The notes: generated by a model not told the origin, from the sequence alone. DNA of 64,000 nt from Avoscillospira sp045652125 (GCA_045652125.1 JAZRTT010000016.1:1-64000); one strand, 5' to 3'. Shown: positions 41,725 to 51,011, numbered from the stretch's first letter. Made by a program: numbers and translations.

Positions 41725-43770
41725 ATTGAAGATATTTTCATCGTCCCGGAAAAGGTTCCGGATACGAGCCTGCATGGCCGGGAAAGACGGATCATCCACA
41801 TAGGCGGGGTCTGCCAGAGCGGACTCCGCTGCGTTTTTTGCCAAATGAAGGAACTCCAGATCCTCTGTGAGACTGGCTGCCTTAAACTGAGGCAGGCCAT
41901 GCTGCCGGGAACCAAAGAAGTCGCCGGGGCCGCGGAGTCTCAGATCTTCCTCTGCAATGACAAAACCGTCATTGGTTTTGCACAGGGCTTTCAATCGGGC
42001 CAAAGTCTCCGGGTTTTTGTTATCGGAAAACAGGACGCAGTAGCTCTTGTCTTTGCCCCGTCCCACACGTCCCCGGAGCTGATGAAGCTGGCTCAGTCCA
42101 AAACGGTCGGCGTTTTCAATCACCATCAAGGTGGCATTTGGCACATCCACACCCACCTCAATGACTGTGGTGGCTACCAACACATCTAATTCATGCCGGG
42201 AGAATTCTCCCATGATCCGGTCTTTTTCACTGCCTTTGAGCTTGCCGTGGAGCAATCCCACCCGCAAATCGGGGAACACGATCTTCTGCAGGGTTTCCGC
42301 CCACATTTCAGCGGATTTCAGGCTGTCCAGCTCGCTTTCCTCCACAGCGGGGCAGACCACATAGACTTGATTGCCGGCTTGAGCGTGCTTGCGGATAAAC
42401 GCGTTGATGCGCGCACGCATTGCTTCTCCTACCAGAAATGTATCAATGGTTTGGCGGCCGGGAGGAAGTTCGTCCAGTACGGATACGTCCAAATCACCGT
42501 AAACCATGAGAGCCAATGTACGGGGGATGGGCGTTGCAGACATGACCAGCAGGTGAGGACTTTTTCCCTTGGCAGACAGAGCTGCCCGCTGAGAAACACC
42601 GAAGCGGTGCTGTTCATCGGCGATGACAAGATCCAGATCCCGAAAAAAGACATCGTCGGTGAGCAGGGCATGAGTACCGATGACAAGGGAAATTTCTCCG
42701 CTGCACAGACCTTCCTTGATCTGTTTTTTTTCTGACACAGTCATGGAACCGGTCAAGAGGGCACAAGAGATGTTCAACGGTGCAAAAAGCTTACGCAAAG
42801 ACTGACTATGCTGTTCGGCCAAAATTTCTGTGGGGGCCATAAACGCGGCCTGATGACCATTGCGGATGGCAAGATAAGCGGCGGCTGCAGCCACCATAGT
42901 TTTTCCGCTGCCGACGTCGCCCTGCAGCAGTCGGTTCATCGGTGTCCCCCGTGTCAGGTCTGCGGCAATTTCGGCAATGGCTTTTGACTGGGCGGCGGTG
43001 AGGGAGAAGGGCAAAATACCATAAAATTCATTGCAGTCACATATGGGATATGGCTCTGCCTTAGCCTGTGTACGGCGGTGACGCATTAACTGCAGCCCGA
43101 CGGAAAACAGGAAAAATTCTTCAAATACCAGCCGTTTCCGTGCCCGCTCCAGATCATCCCAACTATCCGGTTGGTGGATGGCGGCATAGGCCTCCTGTTC
43201 GCTGCAAAGACCAAAACGGTCAGCCACGGAAGCCGGAAGCAGTTCCGGCAGGCGGTCCAAACAGGCATCCAGAGCCTGGGAGATACATTTGGAAAGGATT
43301 TTGTTGGAAATACCGGCGGTGAGACTGTAAACGGGCATGATCCGACGGGTGAGGATGCTGGGGGAATCGGCTTTTTCACAGGCCGGATTTTGAATCTGGT
43401 AGCTTGTGTAGTCTCCGTTGACCGCTCCGTAAAAGATATAAGTCTCTCCGTAGTGGAGATTTTCCGCAAGGTAGGGCTGATTGAAATAGACGATGTTCAT
43501 TTTGCCCGTCAAATCGGCCACAGTCAATTTGGTCAGGCTCAGACCCTTGCGAATATGTGCCGTAGACGGGCCTTTGATCACGGTACCCTCAAAACAGGCC
43601 GGCTGATCCGGTTCCAGCTGATCAATGGGGACTATTTTGGTGCGGTCCTCATAGGTACGGGGGAAATAGGCCAGCAGATCGTAGATGGTTTCAATACCGA
43701 GCGCCTGAAGTTGTTTGGCTCGGGTTGGACCGATGCCCTGCAGTACCGTGACCGGCGCATACAGATCCAT
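41722..43770 (-). CDS. recG: ATP-dependent DNA helicase RecG
   Basis: 682 residues; reverses stalled replication forks and branch-migrates Holliday junctions. N-terminal wedge/OB region (VLQGIGPTRAKQLQALGIETIYDLLAYFPRTYEDR), Walker A LLQGDVGSGKT, DEQH box and helicase motif VIEVGVDVPNA, then RGRVGRG. Start at 43770 by AAAAGGAGGTGG. Monocistronic with the terminator shared with gpmI. Confidence 0.97.
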   Translation of the reverse strand: MDLYAPVTVLQGIGPTRAKQLQALGIETIYDLLAYFPRTYEDRTKIVPIDQLEPDQPACFEGTVIKGPSTAHIRKGLSLTKLTVADLTGKMNIVYFNQPYLAENLHYGETYIFYGAVNGDYTSYQIQNPACEKADSPSILTRRIMPVYSLTAGISNKILSKCISQALDACLDRLPELLPASVADRFGLCSEQEAYAAIHQPDSWDDLERARKRLVFEEFFLFSVGLQLMRHRRTQAKAEPYPICDCNEFYGILPFSLTAAQSKAIAEIAADLTRGTPMNRLLQGDVGSGKTMVAAAAAYLAIRNGHQAAFMAPTEILAEQHSQSLRKLFAPLNISCALLTGSMTVSEKKQIKEGLCSGEISLVIGTHALLTDDVFFRDLDLVIADEQHRFGVSQRAALSAKGKSPHLLVMSATPIPRTLALMVYGDLDVSVLDELPPGRQTIDTFLVGEAMRARINAFIRKHAQAGNQVYVVCPAVEESELDSLKSAEMWAETLQKIVFPDLRVGLLHGKLKGSEKDRIMGEFSRHELDVLVATTVIEVGVDVPNATLMVIENADRFGLSQLHQLRGRVGRGKDKSYCVLFSDNKNPETLARLKALCKTNDGFVIAEEDLRLRGPGDFFGSRQHGLPQFKAASLTEDLEFLHLAKNAAESALADPAYVDDPSFPAMQARIRNLFRDDENIFN

Positions 43771-43812
43771 GTGCCCACCTCCTTTTACAGATATGATACC
43801 AAAAAAGCAAGG

Positions 43813-43853
43813 CAAAAACAAGGTGGCAGACCCAAGTGTCTGCCACCTTGTTT
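43813..43853 (-). terminator. citrate synthase terminator
   Basis: On the minus strand CAAGGTGGCAGAC pairs with GTCTGCCACCTTG around ACTTGG, then TTTTTG, right after the citrate synthase stop. Confidence 0.85.
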
Positions 43854-43855
43854 GT

Positions 43856-45205
43856 TTATTTGCGATCCTCCATTTTTGTATAGGGCACGTGAAGCACCTT
43901 GGCCCGGTAGGCAGGCCGATGGATTCGGTTGCAGGTCAGCACTTCCTCCATGCGGTTGGCGCACCAGCCGGGGATACGGGCGATGGCAAACAGGGGGGTG
44001 AACAGTTCCGGAGGGATTCGCAAAAAGTCGTAAATCAGGCCGGAATACATATCCACATTGGCACAGATGGGGGAGGTAAGCCCTTTGAGTTTTGTAATAA
44101 GGGGGATACCGCACTGCTCGATTTTCATCATCAGATCCAGTTCCTCCCGATGACCGCTCTTTTCTGCCACTTCCAGAGAGTATTTTTTGATCAGTTCACA
44201 TCTGGGATCGGACATGGTATAAACGGCATGCCCCAGACCATAGATTTTGCCGGAGCCGTCATTGGCCTGCCCGCGGAGGATCTTGGTCAGATAAGCGGTG
44301 ATCTCGTCATCGTCATGATAGTCCTTTACATTTTCCTGAATGTTGCGGAACATCTGCATGACTTTGGCATTGGCACCGCCGTGAAGAGGACCTTTCAAAG
44401 AGCCTACCGCACCGGCAATGGCGCTGTATGTATCGGTGTTGGAAGAAGACATGGCACGGCAGACATAAGTGGAATTATTGCCGCCGCCGTGTTCTGCGTG
44501 GATCATGAGCATAAGATCCAGAAGATGGGCTTCCTCAGAAGTAAAACTCTTGTCCTGACGGAGCATCCGCAGAAAATCCTCTGCAACGGAGAGCTTGGGT
44601 TTGGAGTTGTGGATATACAAGGATTTCTGGTCAAAATAGTGCCGCTTGGCAGCATAACCATTGGCAACAATGGTGGGGAACCGGGCGATCAATTCAATGG
44701 ACTGGCGCATCAGATTTTCTGCAGACAGATCATCGGGCCGGTCATCGTAAGAGTACAGGGTCAGGACGCTGCGGGAAAGTTTGTTCATAATATCCCGGCT
44801 GGGATTTCTGAGGATGGTATCTTCCACAAAACCGCTTGGCAGCTGGCGGGCTTCAGACAGCATGCCGGTGAATTCATCCAGTTCTGTTTGGTTGGGAAGT
44901 CTGCCTACCAGCAGAAGAAAGACGACTTCCGTAAAGCCAAAGGTGCCGTCTTTTCGGTGGGATTCCACAATATCTTCCAGACTGATGCCGCGGTAATACA
45001 GCTTTCCGGGCATGGGGCAGCGCAAACCGTCTTCCATATAATAGCCCTGCACGCTGCCGATATTGGTAGTACCAATGAGCACACCGGTACCATCATGGTT
45101 TCGCAGGCCGTAGTGGATGGAAGGGTCTTGCTGAAACTGACGGTTGGGTGTGTACTGATCTGCCATCATGGACTTGAGGCGGATCATGTAATCTGTGGTG
45201 CTCAT
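43856..45205 (-). CDS. citrate synthase
   Basis: 449 residues; condenses acetyl-CoA and oxaloacetate. Family residues are seen in HAEHGGGNNSTYVCR, GPLHGGANAKV and YGLGHAVYTMSDPR (the three catalytic histidine/aspartate zones). The N-terminal extension to about residue 60 and the NNSTY form are typical of the clostridial/anaerobe branch. GGAGG lies upstream of the ATG at 45205. No other TCA gene is near, so it probably supplies 2-oxoglutarate for glutamate synthesis. Confidence 0.93.
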   Translation of the reverse strand: MSTTDYMIRLKSMMADQYTPNRQFQQDPSIHYGLRNHDGTGVLIGTTNIGSVQGYYMEDGLRCPMPGKLYYRGISLEDIVESHRKDGTFGFTEVVFLLLVGRLPNQTELDEFTGMLSEARQLPSGFVEDTILRNPSRDIMNKLSRSVLTLYSYDDRPDDLSAENLMRQSIELIARFPTIVANGYAAKRHYFDQKSLYIHNSKPKLSVAEDFLRMLRQDKSFTSEEAHLLDLMLMIHAEHGGGNNSTYVCRAMSSSNTDTYSAIAGAVGSLKGPLHGGANAKVMQMFRNIQENVKDYHDDDEITAYLTKILRGQANDGSGKIYGLGHAVYTMSDPRCELIKKYSLEVAEKSGHREELDLMMKIEQCGIPLITKLKGLTSPICANVDMYSGLIYDFLRIPPELFTPLFAIARIPGWCANRMEEVLTCNRIHRPAYRAKVLHVPYTKMEDRK

Positions 45206-45245
45206 GGGGGATATCCTCCTTTTCCGGGACAGGTTTCTTTGCCTT

Positions 45246-45274
45246 ATTCTACACAACACAGCAAAGAAATGCAA
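45246..45274 (-). promoter_or_regulatory. citrate synthase promoter
   Basis: Minus-strand TTGCAT (45269-45274) and TAGAAT (45246-45251), 17-nt spacer. The 45280-45390 stretch upstream is very AT-rich and holds no gene. Confidence 0.65.
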
Positions 45275-45437
45275 TAAGAAATAATGAAAATTTCAAATAA
45301 AAATAAAAATCAAAGAAATATTTAGGGATAACGGAATAAATTTGCATAAAAACAATCAAAAACTTGCAAAATCAAACAAATAAAAAGCAGCCTTGCCGAA
45401 ATGGTACGGTTGTGGTATGGTATGGGGAGGAGATGAT

Positions 45438-46691
45438 ATGATGATAAACTTTCGGGAATTGATTGCATCCTATGAGGATTGCACCTGCGGCGTTCCCCAT
45501 CGCTGTGATATTCAGGATATTCGGGTGGGCAGCGGACTGGTGAACCATGTGGGAGAGATTCTTGCGGAAAACGGGTTTCCGCGGAAGATTCTGCTGCTGG
45601 CAGACAAGGATACCCTTGCCGCGGCACACGGGATTCTGGAGAGTCTGACGGGATTTGAGGTTACCACCTATATTTATGATACCCTTCGGGTGGCAACCAT
45701 GGATGATGTTCGTCTGGTGGAGGGGTATTTTGACCGGGTCGATGCGGTTCTGGCAGTCGGTGCCGGCTCTATCCATGACCCCTGCCGTATGGCCTGTGCC
45801 AGGCAGAAAAAACCCCTGTGTCTCTTTGGAACAGCACCCAGTATGGACGGCTTTGCCTCCTATTCGGCACCTATTGTGGACGGGAATTTTAAAACCACCC
45901 ATCCGGCAAAGTGCCCGGAAATTATCATTGCCGATACAAAGATTCTGGCCTGCGCACCCACTCCGCTGAAGGCAGCAGGGTTTGGAGATATGGTCAGCAA
46001 ATATATCGCGCTGATCGATTGGCAGGTATCACATCTGCTCACCGGGGAACACTATTGTGAACGGGTGGCGGCGCTGACCCGGCTGGCTGTGGATCGCCTG
46101 ATGTCCATGGCAGATAAAATTACCCTCTGTGATGAAGACGCAGCAGGTGCGGTGTTTGAGTCTCTGATTCTCACAGGCATTGCCATGAGTTTTACCCTAA
46201 CGTCCCGACCGGGCTCCGGCACAGAGCATATTATGGCCCATTATTGGGAGTGTATGGAACTGCTGGAGGGGAAGATTCCCAACTACCACGGAGAAGATGT
46301 GGGTGTGGCAACGCTGATCATGATGAAATATTATGAGAAATTGGCGCAGCTGCCCCGGGTAAAAGCACACAGGGAAGTCAACGACTGGAATAAGATTTAC
46401 GAAAGCTACGGTCCTCTGGCGGAAGATGTCCGCAAACTCAACACCCCGGATACCATTACAGATCCCATTGATCCTGCAGAACTGGAGCGGTTGTGGCCGC
46501 AGATCGTTTCCGTTATCCGCAGTGTACCGGGGTATGATGAATGTCTGGCGGCGATGAAACAGGCCGGATGCAAAACAACCATAGAGGAAATCGGAAAGGA
46601 TGCCGATTTTGTGGAAAAGAGTTTTCTCTATCACCCCTATATGCGCCGGCGGCTGTCTTTGCGGCGGGTAGCGAATCTTTTGGACATATAA
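45438..46691 (+). CDS. egsA: sn-glycerol-1-phosphate dehydrogenase (AraM/EgsA)
   Basis: 417 residues of the iron-alcohol-dehydrogenase/G1PDH family. NAD-binding VGAGSIHDPCR (about 111-121), GTAPSMDGFASYSAP (about 134-148), metal-ligand region GFGDMVSKYIALIDW and RPGSGTEHIMAHYWE. It reduces dihydroxyacetone phosphate to sn-glycerol-1-phosphate; in Gram-positives this feeds heptaprenylglyceryl phosphate rather than archaeal lipids. GGAGGAG upstream; the start is one of two adjacent ATGs. Confidence 0.92.
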   Translation: MMINFRELIASYEDCTCGVPHRCDIQDIRVGSGLVNHVGEILAENGFPRKILLLADKDTLAAAHGILESLTGFEVTTYIYDTLRVATMDDVRLVEGYFDRVDAVLAVGAGSIHDPCRMACARQKKPLCLFGTAPSMDGFASYSAPIVDGNFKTTHPAKCPEIIIADTKILACAPTPLKAAGFGDMVSKYIALIDWQVSHLLTGEHYCERVAALTRLAVDRLMSMADKITLCDEDAAGAVFESLILTGIAMSFTLTSRPGSGTEHIMAHYWECMELLEGKIPNYHGEDVGVATLIMMKYYEKLAQLPRVKAHREVNDWNKIYESYGPLAEDVRKLNTPDTITDPIDPAELERLWPQIVSVIRSVPGYDECLAAMKQAGCKTTIEEIGKDADFVEKSFLYHPYMRRRLSLRRVANLLDI

Positions 46692-46779
46692 ATTCAAAAA
46701 CTGTTTGATATCTGGTCATATTTTTGACATAATTTAGCGTTAGGATGACCTTGAAATACAGCTATAAGGAGTGATCCCT

Positions 46780-48243
46780 ATGGAAGGATACGATCCTATG
46801 GAATACAGAGGCTCGGAAGAGACAGGCGACCGGGAAGCTGAAACAGAGCCCACCGGTTGGGCAGGACCCCGGCCTGAGCCCGAAAAAGAGCCTCAAGCGG
46901 AACAATGGGGCGATATGCCCTATGATCCGGTTTCCGCTTTGAAGGAAAGACCCAAAAAGAACCGCAGCGGACTGAAAATTGCATTGCTGGTTGCGGTGGT
47001 GGCGGTTCTCGGAAGCGTGGCCGGTGCATTACTGACAGGGGTCATTACCAGGCATATGATGGAACCTGCGGAGCAGGTTGATACACCGGCCTATGATTTG
47101 GTGGTACACGAACTGCCTGCCCAGCTTGGCAGCAATGACACGGGAAAGACATTGACTCCTGTGGAAGTTTACGATCAGACAGTTCACTCTGTTGTCGGTA
47201 TCAAAACGGAAGCTACCATGAATGTATTTGGGCAGGAGGCGGTATCAGCCAGTGCCGGATCCGGTTTTATCCTGTCAAAAGAAGGGTATGTGATCACCAA
47301 CTGTCATGTAATTACCGGTGCAGATACCATTCAGGTGGAACTGTTTAACGAAGAGAGCTATCCGGCGACAGTTGTCGGGTCTGACAGCAGCTTTGACATT
47401 GCGGTGCTGAAGATCGAGGCAGAAGGGCTGATTCCTGTTACTGTCGGCGATTCCGATACCTTAAAGGTGGGCGAAGATGTGGTGGCCATCGGCAATCCTC
47501 TGGGAGAATTGACCTTTACCATGACCAGCGGTATTTTGTCTGCTCTGGACCGGGAGATCAACACCGACGGAAATCCCCAGAATATGATTCAGACCAACGC
47601 AGCCATCAATTCGGGAAACTCCGGTGGCCCGCTTTTTGACATGGACGGCAATGTTATCGGTGTGACCACGGCCAAGTATTCCGGTTCCACCAATTCCGGT
47701 ACGACCATTGAGGGTTTGGGATTTGCCATTCCCATCAACACGGCCCTGAAAGTGGCTTATGACCTGGCGGAACACGGATATGTCCGCGGTCAAGCCTATC
47801 TGGGCGTTACGGTCAGCACGCTGGACAGCAAAACCGCTTCCTATTATGGCCTCCCGGTAGGTCCCAGAGTAGAGAGTATCAAAGAAGGAAGCTGTGCCGA
47901 AAAAGCCGGTGTGAAGGTGGGGGATATTGTGGTTTCTTTTAACGGAATTGAAACTGCGACTCACCCGGAACTGCTGTCTGCTCTGAAAAAATCTCAGGCC
48001 GGTGATACTGTGGAGATGGAGATATACCGTGCCGGTGCGGAACTGACGCTGACGGTTCTGCTGGATGAAAAACCCTCTCAGGAGGAGCTGGATGCACAGA
48101 CGCAGGAAGCACAGCAGCAGCAACAGCAGCAGCAACAGCAGCAGCAACAGCAGCAAGGCGGAAACTATTATTACTATGACCGAAATCCCTTTGGCAGTTT
48201 CTTTGACAGCCCCTTTGCTGATATGTTCCCCTTTGGGAACTGA
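46780..48243 (+). CDS. htrA: HtrA/DegP-like membrane serine protease
   Basis: 487 residues. A cytoplasmic acidic N-terminus of about 60 residues, one membrane helix (about 66-90), a trypsin-like domain with H176 (TNCHV), D206 (SSFDIAVL) and S281 (NSGNSGGP), then one PDZ domain (about 330-425). The tail has 15 consecutive glutamines followed by NYYYYDRNPFGSFFDSPFADMFPFGN, unusual for HtrA. It degrades misfolded envelope proteins. The ATG at 46780 is preferred over a GTG at 46771 because AAGGAG is 8 nt upstream of it. Confidence 0.93.
   Translation: MEGYDPMEYRGSEETGDREAETEPTGWAGPRPEPEKEPQAEQWGDMPYDPVSALKERPKKNRSGLKIALLVAVVAVLGSVAGALLTGVITRHMMEPAEQVDTPAYDLVVHELPAQLGSNDTGKTLTPVEVYDQTVHSVVGIKTEATMNVFGQEAVSASAGSGFILSKEGYVITNCHVITGADTIQVELFNEESYPATVVGSDSSFDIAVLKIEAEGLIPVTVGDSDTLKVGEDVVAIGNPLGELTFTMTSGILSALDREINTDGNPQNMIQTNAAINSGNSGGPLFDMDGNVIGVTTAKYSGSTNSGTTIEGLGFAIPINTALKVAYDLAEHGYVRGQAYLGVTVSTLDSKTASYYGLPVGPRVESIKEGSCAEKAGVKVGDIVVSFNGIETATHPELLSALKKSQAGDTVEMEIYRAGAELTLTVLLDEKPSQEELDAQTQEAQQQQQQQQQQQQQQQGGNYYYYDRNPFGSFFDSPFADMFPFGN
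48112..48156 (+). repeat. CAG/CAA microsatellite encoding 15 Gln
   Basis: Fifteen codons in a near-perfect (CAGCAGCAGCAA) period inside htrA. The 12-nt period keeps frame in whole codons, so slippage would alter only the glutamine number. Confidence 0.9.
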
Positions 48244-48250
48244 TGGATTT

Positions 48251-48278
48251 CCCGGTACCTCCGGTTGGGGGTACCGGG
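48251..48278 (+). terminator. htrA terminator
   Basis: CCCGGTACC and GGTACCGGG with a 10-nt loop, 8 nt after the htrA stop; only a short T-rich tail. Confidence 0.7.
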
Positions 48279-48312
48279 ATTGTTAAAAGCACATGATTCG
48301 ATAAAGTTTTAC

Positions 48313-48340
48313 TTGATTTTTTATAAAAATACGATACAAT
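48313..48340 (+). promoter_or_regulatory. promoter of folT riboswitch transcript
   Basis: TTGATT (48313-48318) and TACAAT (48335-48340), 16-nt spacer. Confidence 0.7.
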
Positions 48341-48356
48341 GAGAGCATACATATCG

Positions 48357-48452
48357 TAGGGAGTAGAGATCAGTGCGTCAAGTATCGGTTGGATGGGAGG
48401 TTGCCGCCGGGCGAAGGAACGCTGTTCCGCGATGCTGATCTCGCAACCGCCT
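48357..48452 (+). promoter_or_regulatory. tetrahydrofolate riboswitch
   Basis: Follows the THF-I aptamer order: GGGAGTAGA, then GTCAAGT, GGATGGGAGGTTGCC paired with GGCGAAGG, CCGCGATG, and GATCAGTGC/GATGCTGATC as the outer stem, ending CTCGCAACCGCC. A hairpin that sequesters the ribosome site (48514-48534) follows. The downstream gene is a folate-type ECF S component and then folC, which is the expected regulon. Confidence 0.88.
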
Positions 48453-48513
48453 AAGAAAGAGATGCAGTTTATCTTTGCGTCTGGTATGTTTTCTGAAGAA
48501 AGAAATACAACCT

Positions 48514-48541
48514 CCTCCAAAAATGTATTGGAGGCTTTTTT
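48514..48541 (+). terminator. folT expression-platform hairpin holding the ribosome site
   Basis: CCTCCAA (48514-48520) pairs with TTGGAGG (48528-48534), followed by CTTTTTT and then the folT ATG. The GGAGG of the 3' arm is the folT ribosome site, so the hairpin can act as terminator or translation block. Confidence 0.75.
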
Positions 48542-49099
48542 ATGTCCAAATCTGTCTGTGGCAATCATTTTTCCGTCAGAACCATTGCATATTGCGCCCT
48601 GTTTACGGCCATGAGCATCGTTCTGGCCCGTGTTGTGGGGCTTCCCATCGGCAATGATGTGAGGATCTCCTTTGAGGCCGTCCCCATTATTCTGGCAGGC
48701 CTGTTGTTCGGTCCTCTGGCCGGCGGACTGGTAGGCTTCTGTGCCGACCTGTTGGGCAGCTTGATGACCTTTGGGTTTACCCCCATGCTTTGCCTGCCGC
48801 CGGTTCTGGTGGGTCTGTGCTGCGGCTTGGTCAGCAAATGGCTTCGGCAAAAGATGACTCCGATTCGCCTGATCGCTGCCCTGCTGGTCATTTTCTTCGG
48901 TGCATACGTATTCTGGCAGAGCTTTGCGCTGACTTATGTGTTCGGCGGTGAAAGTGCCTTTTGGCAAAATTATCTGGTTCGGGTGGGGATGCGCAGCATC
49001 CAGTTTTCCCTGATTGCCATTGTGGATGGATTGATCGTCCACTTGCTGTTCAGCAGAAATATTTTCTCCCGGCTGGGTCTGTGGCCCTGTGTGAAATAA
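48542..49099 (+). CDS. folT: folate ECF transporter S component FolT
   Basis: 185 residues with six helices. The block GNDVRISFEAVPIILAGLLFGPLAGGLVGFCADLLG (about 37-72) is the FolT-type substrate region, and the basic N-terminal helix (SVRTIAYCALFTAMSIVLARV) suits binding to EcfT. It captures folates for the shared ECF module, which lies elsewhere. The upstream THF riboswitch fixes the ligand. The folC gene follows after 30 nt. Confidence 0.92.
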   Translation: MSKSVCGNHFSVRTIAYCALFTAMSIVLARVVGLPIGNDVRISFEAVPIILAGLLFGPLAGGLVGFCADLLGSLMTFGFTPMLCLPPVLVGLCCGLVSKWLRQKMTPIRLIAALLVIFFGAYVFWQSFALTYVFGGESAFWQNYLVRVGMRSIQFSLIAIVDGLIVHLLFSRNIFSRLGLWPCVK

Positions 49100-49129
49100 C
49101 ATTATGACTTGAGGGAAAGAAGGAACACC

Positions 49130-50395
49130 ATGACACTGGAGCAAGCTCTGGAATATATCCACAGCAACTATTGGAACGGCGGTACTTTTGGCTTAGGCCG
49201 AACCTATGAGCTGCTGGATAAAATGGGAAACCCCCAAAAGGATCTGAAATTTATCCATATTGCAGGTACCAACGGTAAGGGTTCCACGGCATCCATGTCT
49301 GCCTCCATTCTCCGACAGGCCGGCTATACGGTGGGCCTGTACACCTCACCTTATATCTTCCGCTTCAACGAGCGGATGCAGGTCAACGGAGAGTGTATCT
49401 CCGATGAAGAAGTTATCTCTTTGGTTGAGGAACTGAAGCCTCTGGCGCAGGCTATGGCAAGTGAGCCATCGGAGTTTGAATTTGTCACCTGTATGGCCTT
49501 TGCCTATTTCAAGCGGCATCAATGTGATATCGTCTGCCTGGAAGTGGGTCTGGGCGGTGAGTTTGATTCCACCAATGTCATTGCCCCTCCTGTGGCGGCG
49601 GTCATGACCAACATTGGCTTGGACCATACGGAACTTTTGGGCGACACCCTGGAAAAAATCGCGGAAACCAAGTCCAAGATCATGAAAACCGGCACACAGG
49701 TGGTCTCTTATCGGGAGCCTGCTTCCGTGGAAGCGGTCTTTGAGGCTCGCTGTAAAGAGGTAGGTGCAGAACTGACCAAAGCGGACTTTGATACCATTAA
49801 CCTCTGCTCTGCCTCCTTGGAGGGGCAGATATTTGACTGGGGTGACATGGCAGAGCTGCAGCTGCCTTTGCTGGGTCAGCATCAGCTGAAAAATGCCGCC
49901 GTGGTGCTGACCTTGATGAAGGTCCTGCAGAAACAGGGCTGGAATATCACCGAAGAGAGCATCCGAAAAGGTCTGAAAGCCGTATCGTGGCCGGGGCGGT
50001 TTGAACTGGTGGCAAGAGAGCCTCTGTTTATTGTGGACGGCGGCCATAACCCCCAGTGCATTGAAGCCTTGGTGAAAAACGTCCGGGATTATCTGGATGG
50101 GAGAACACTGGTGATTCTCACAGGCGTTCTGGGGGATAAGGACTACCACGCCATGTACAAGGACATGGCACCCTTTGCATCGGCTTTTGTCACCATCACA
50201 CCGGATAACCCCAGAGCCATGTCTGCCCAGGCTCTGAAAGCCTATCTGGAGCAGTTCGGCAAGGCCGTCACAGCCTGCGGTTCTGCCGCTGAAGGCGTTG
50301 CCAGGGCCAAGGCTTTGGCCGGAAAGAACGGCGTGGTACTGGCATACGGTTCACTGTATATGCTGGGCGATGTTGTAACTGCCGCAAAAGAATAA
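49130..50395 (+). CDS. folC: folylpolyglutamate / dihydrofolate synthase
   Basis: 421 residues of the Mur-ligase-like FolC family; adds glutamates to folate so that it is retained in the cell. ATP site GTNGKGST (46-53), EVGLGGEFDSTN (about 140-151), NIGLDHTELLG and IVDGGHNPQC. The ATG at 49130 has AAGGA upstream. Co-transcribed with folT, so uptake and trapping of folate respond together to the THF riboswitch. Confidence 0.96.
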   Translation: MTLEQALEYIHSNYWNGGTFGLGRTYELLDKMGNPQKDLKFIHIAGTNGKGSTASMSASILRQAGYTVGLYTSPYIFRFNERMQVNGECISDEEVISLVEELKPLAQAMASEPSEFEFVTCMAFAYFKRHQCDIVCLEVGLGGEFDSTNVIAPPVAAVMTNIGLDHTELLGDTLEKIAETKSKIMKTGTQVVSYREPASVEAVFEARCKEVGAELTKADFDTINLCSASLEGQIFDWGDMAELQLPLLGQHQLKNAAVVLTLMKVLQKQGWNITEESIRKGLKAVSWPGRFELVAREPLFIVDGGHNPQCIEALVKNVRDYLDGRTLVILTGVLGDKDYHAMYKDMAPFASAFVTITPDNPRAMSAQALKAYLEQFGKAVTACGSAAEGVARAKALAGKNGVVLAYGSLYMLGDVVTAAKE

Positions 50396-50402
50396 AAAAT
50401 AC

Positions 50403-50456
50403 TTGACAAGGGAAAAATGTGGTAGTAAAATAAAAAACAAGAATAATTCCTATTAT
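50403..50456 (+). promoter_or_regulatory. rubrerythrin promoter with PerR-like dyad
   Basis: TTGACA (50403-50408), 17 nt, TAAAAT (50426-50431). About 12 nt downstream ATAAT-4-ATTAT (50443-50456) resembles half of a PerR/Fur-type palindrome, plausible because rubrerythrins are commonly peroxide-controlled. The promoter is firm, the operator tentative. Confidence 0.6.
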
Positions 50457-50471
50457 GAAAGGAGAACCAAT

Positions 50472-51011
50472 ATGAACTTAAAAGGCACAAAAACCGAAAA
50501 AAATCTGCTGGCGGCCTTTGCCGGCGAATCTCAGGCCCATACCAAGTATCAGTACTATGCATCCCGTGCCAAGAAGGACGGCTATGAGCAGATGGCAGCC
50601 ATTTTTACCGAGACTGCCGGCAACGAAAAAGAGCATGCAAAGCTGTGGTTCAAGCTGCTCCACGGCGGCGGCGTACCGGATACGGTGACCAACCTGCTGG
50701 ATGCGGCTGCCGGCGAGAACTATGAGTGGACGGATATGTATGCTCAGTTCGCCAAGGAAGCCAGAGAAGAGGGCTTTGAGGAAATTGCCCTTATGATGGA
50801 AGGCGTTGCCAAGGTGGAGAAAGAGCACGAAGAACGCTACCGCAAGCTGGCCCAGAACATCAAAGACGGTGTGGTATTCCTGAAGGACGGTCAGGTGGCA
50901 TGGAAGTGCCGCAACTGCGGCCATATTCACATCGGTGATGCCGCGCCTGAAGTTTGCCCGGTCTGTGCCCATCCCCAGGCATACTTTGAAGTGAAAGCTG
51001 AAAATTACTAA
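50472..51011 (+). CDS. rbr: rubrerythrin
   Basis: 179 residues. A diiron four-helix domain with carboxylate ligands in AGESQAHTKY, GNEKEHAKLW and VEKEHEERY, then a C-terminal rubredoxin domain CRNCGHIHIG...CPVCAHPQAYF binding one iron. It reduces hydrogen peroxide to water with NAD(P)H-derived electrons, the main peroxide defence of anaerobes. GAAAGGAG upstream. Confidence 0.97.
   Translation: MNLKGTKTEKNLLAAFAGESQAHTKYQYYASRAKKDGYEQMAAIFTETAGNEKEHAKLWFKLLHGGGVPDTVTNLLDAAAGENYEWTDMYAQFAKEAREEGFEEIALMMEGVAKVEKEHEERYRKLAQNIKDGVVFLKDGQVAWKCRNCGHIHIGDAAPEVCPVCAHPQAYFEVKAENY

Noticed and set aside
43715..45277. 520-residue plus-strand frame opposite citrate synthase
   Set aside because: Shadow of the citrate synthase gene; no ribosome site and no recognisable domain.
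48112..48156. CAG repeat as a sequencing or assembly error
   Set aside because: The CAG/CAA interruption pattern keeps the reading frame and the protein continues with a sensible tail.
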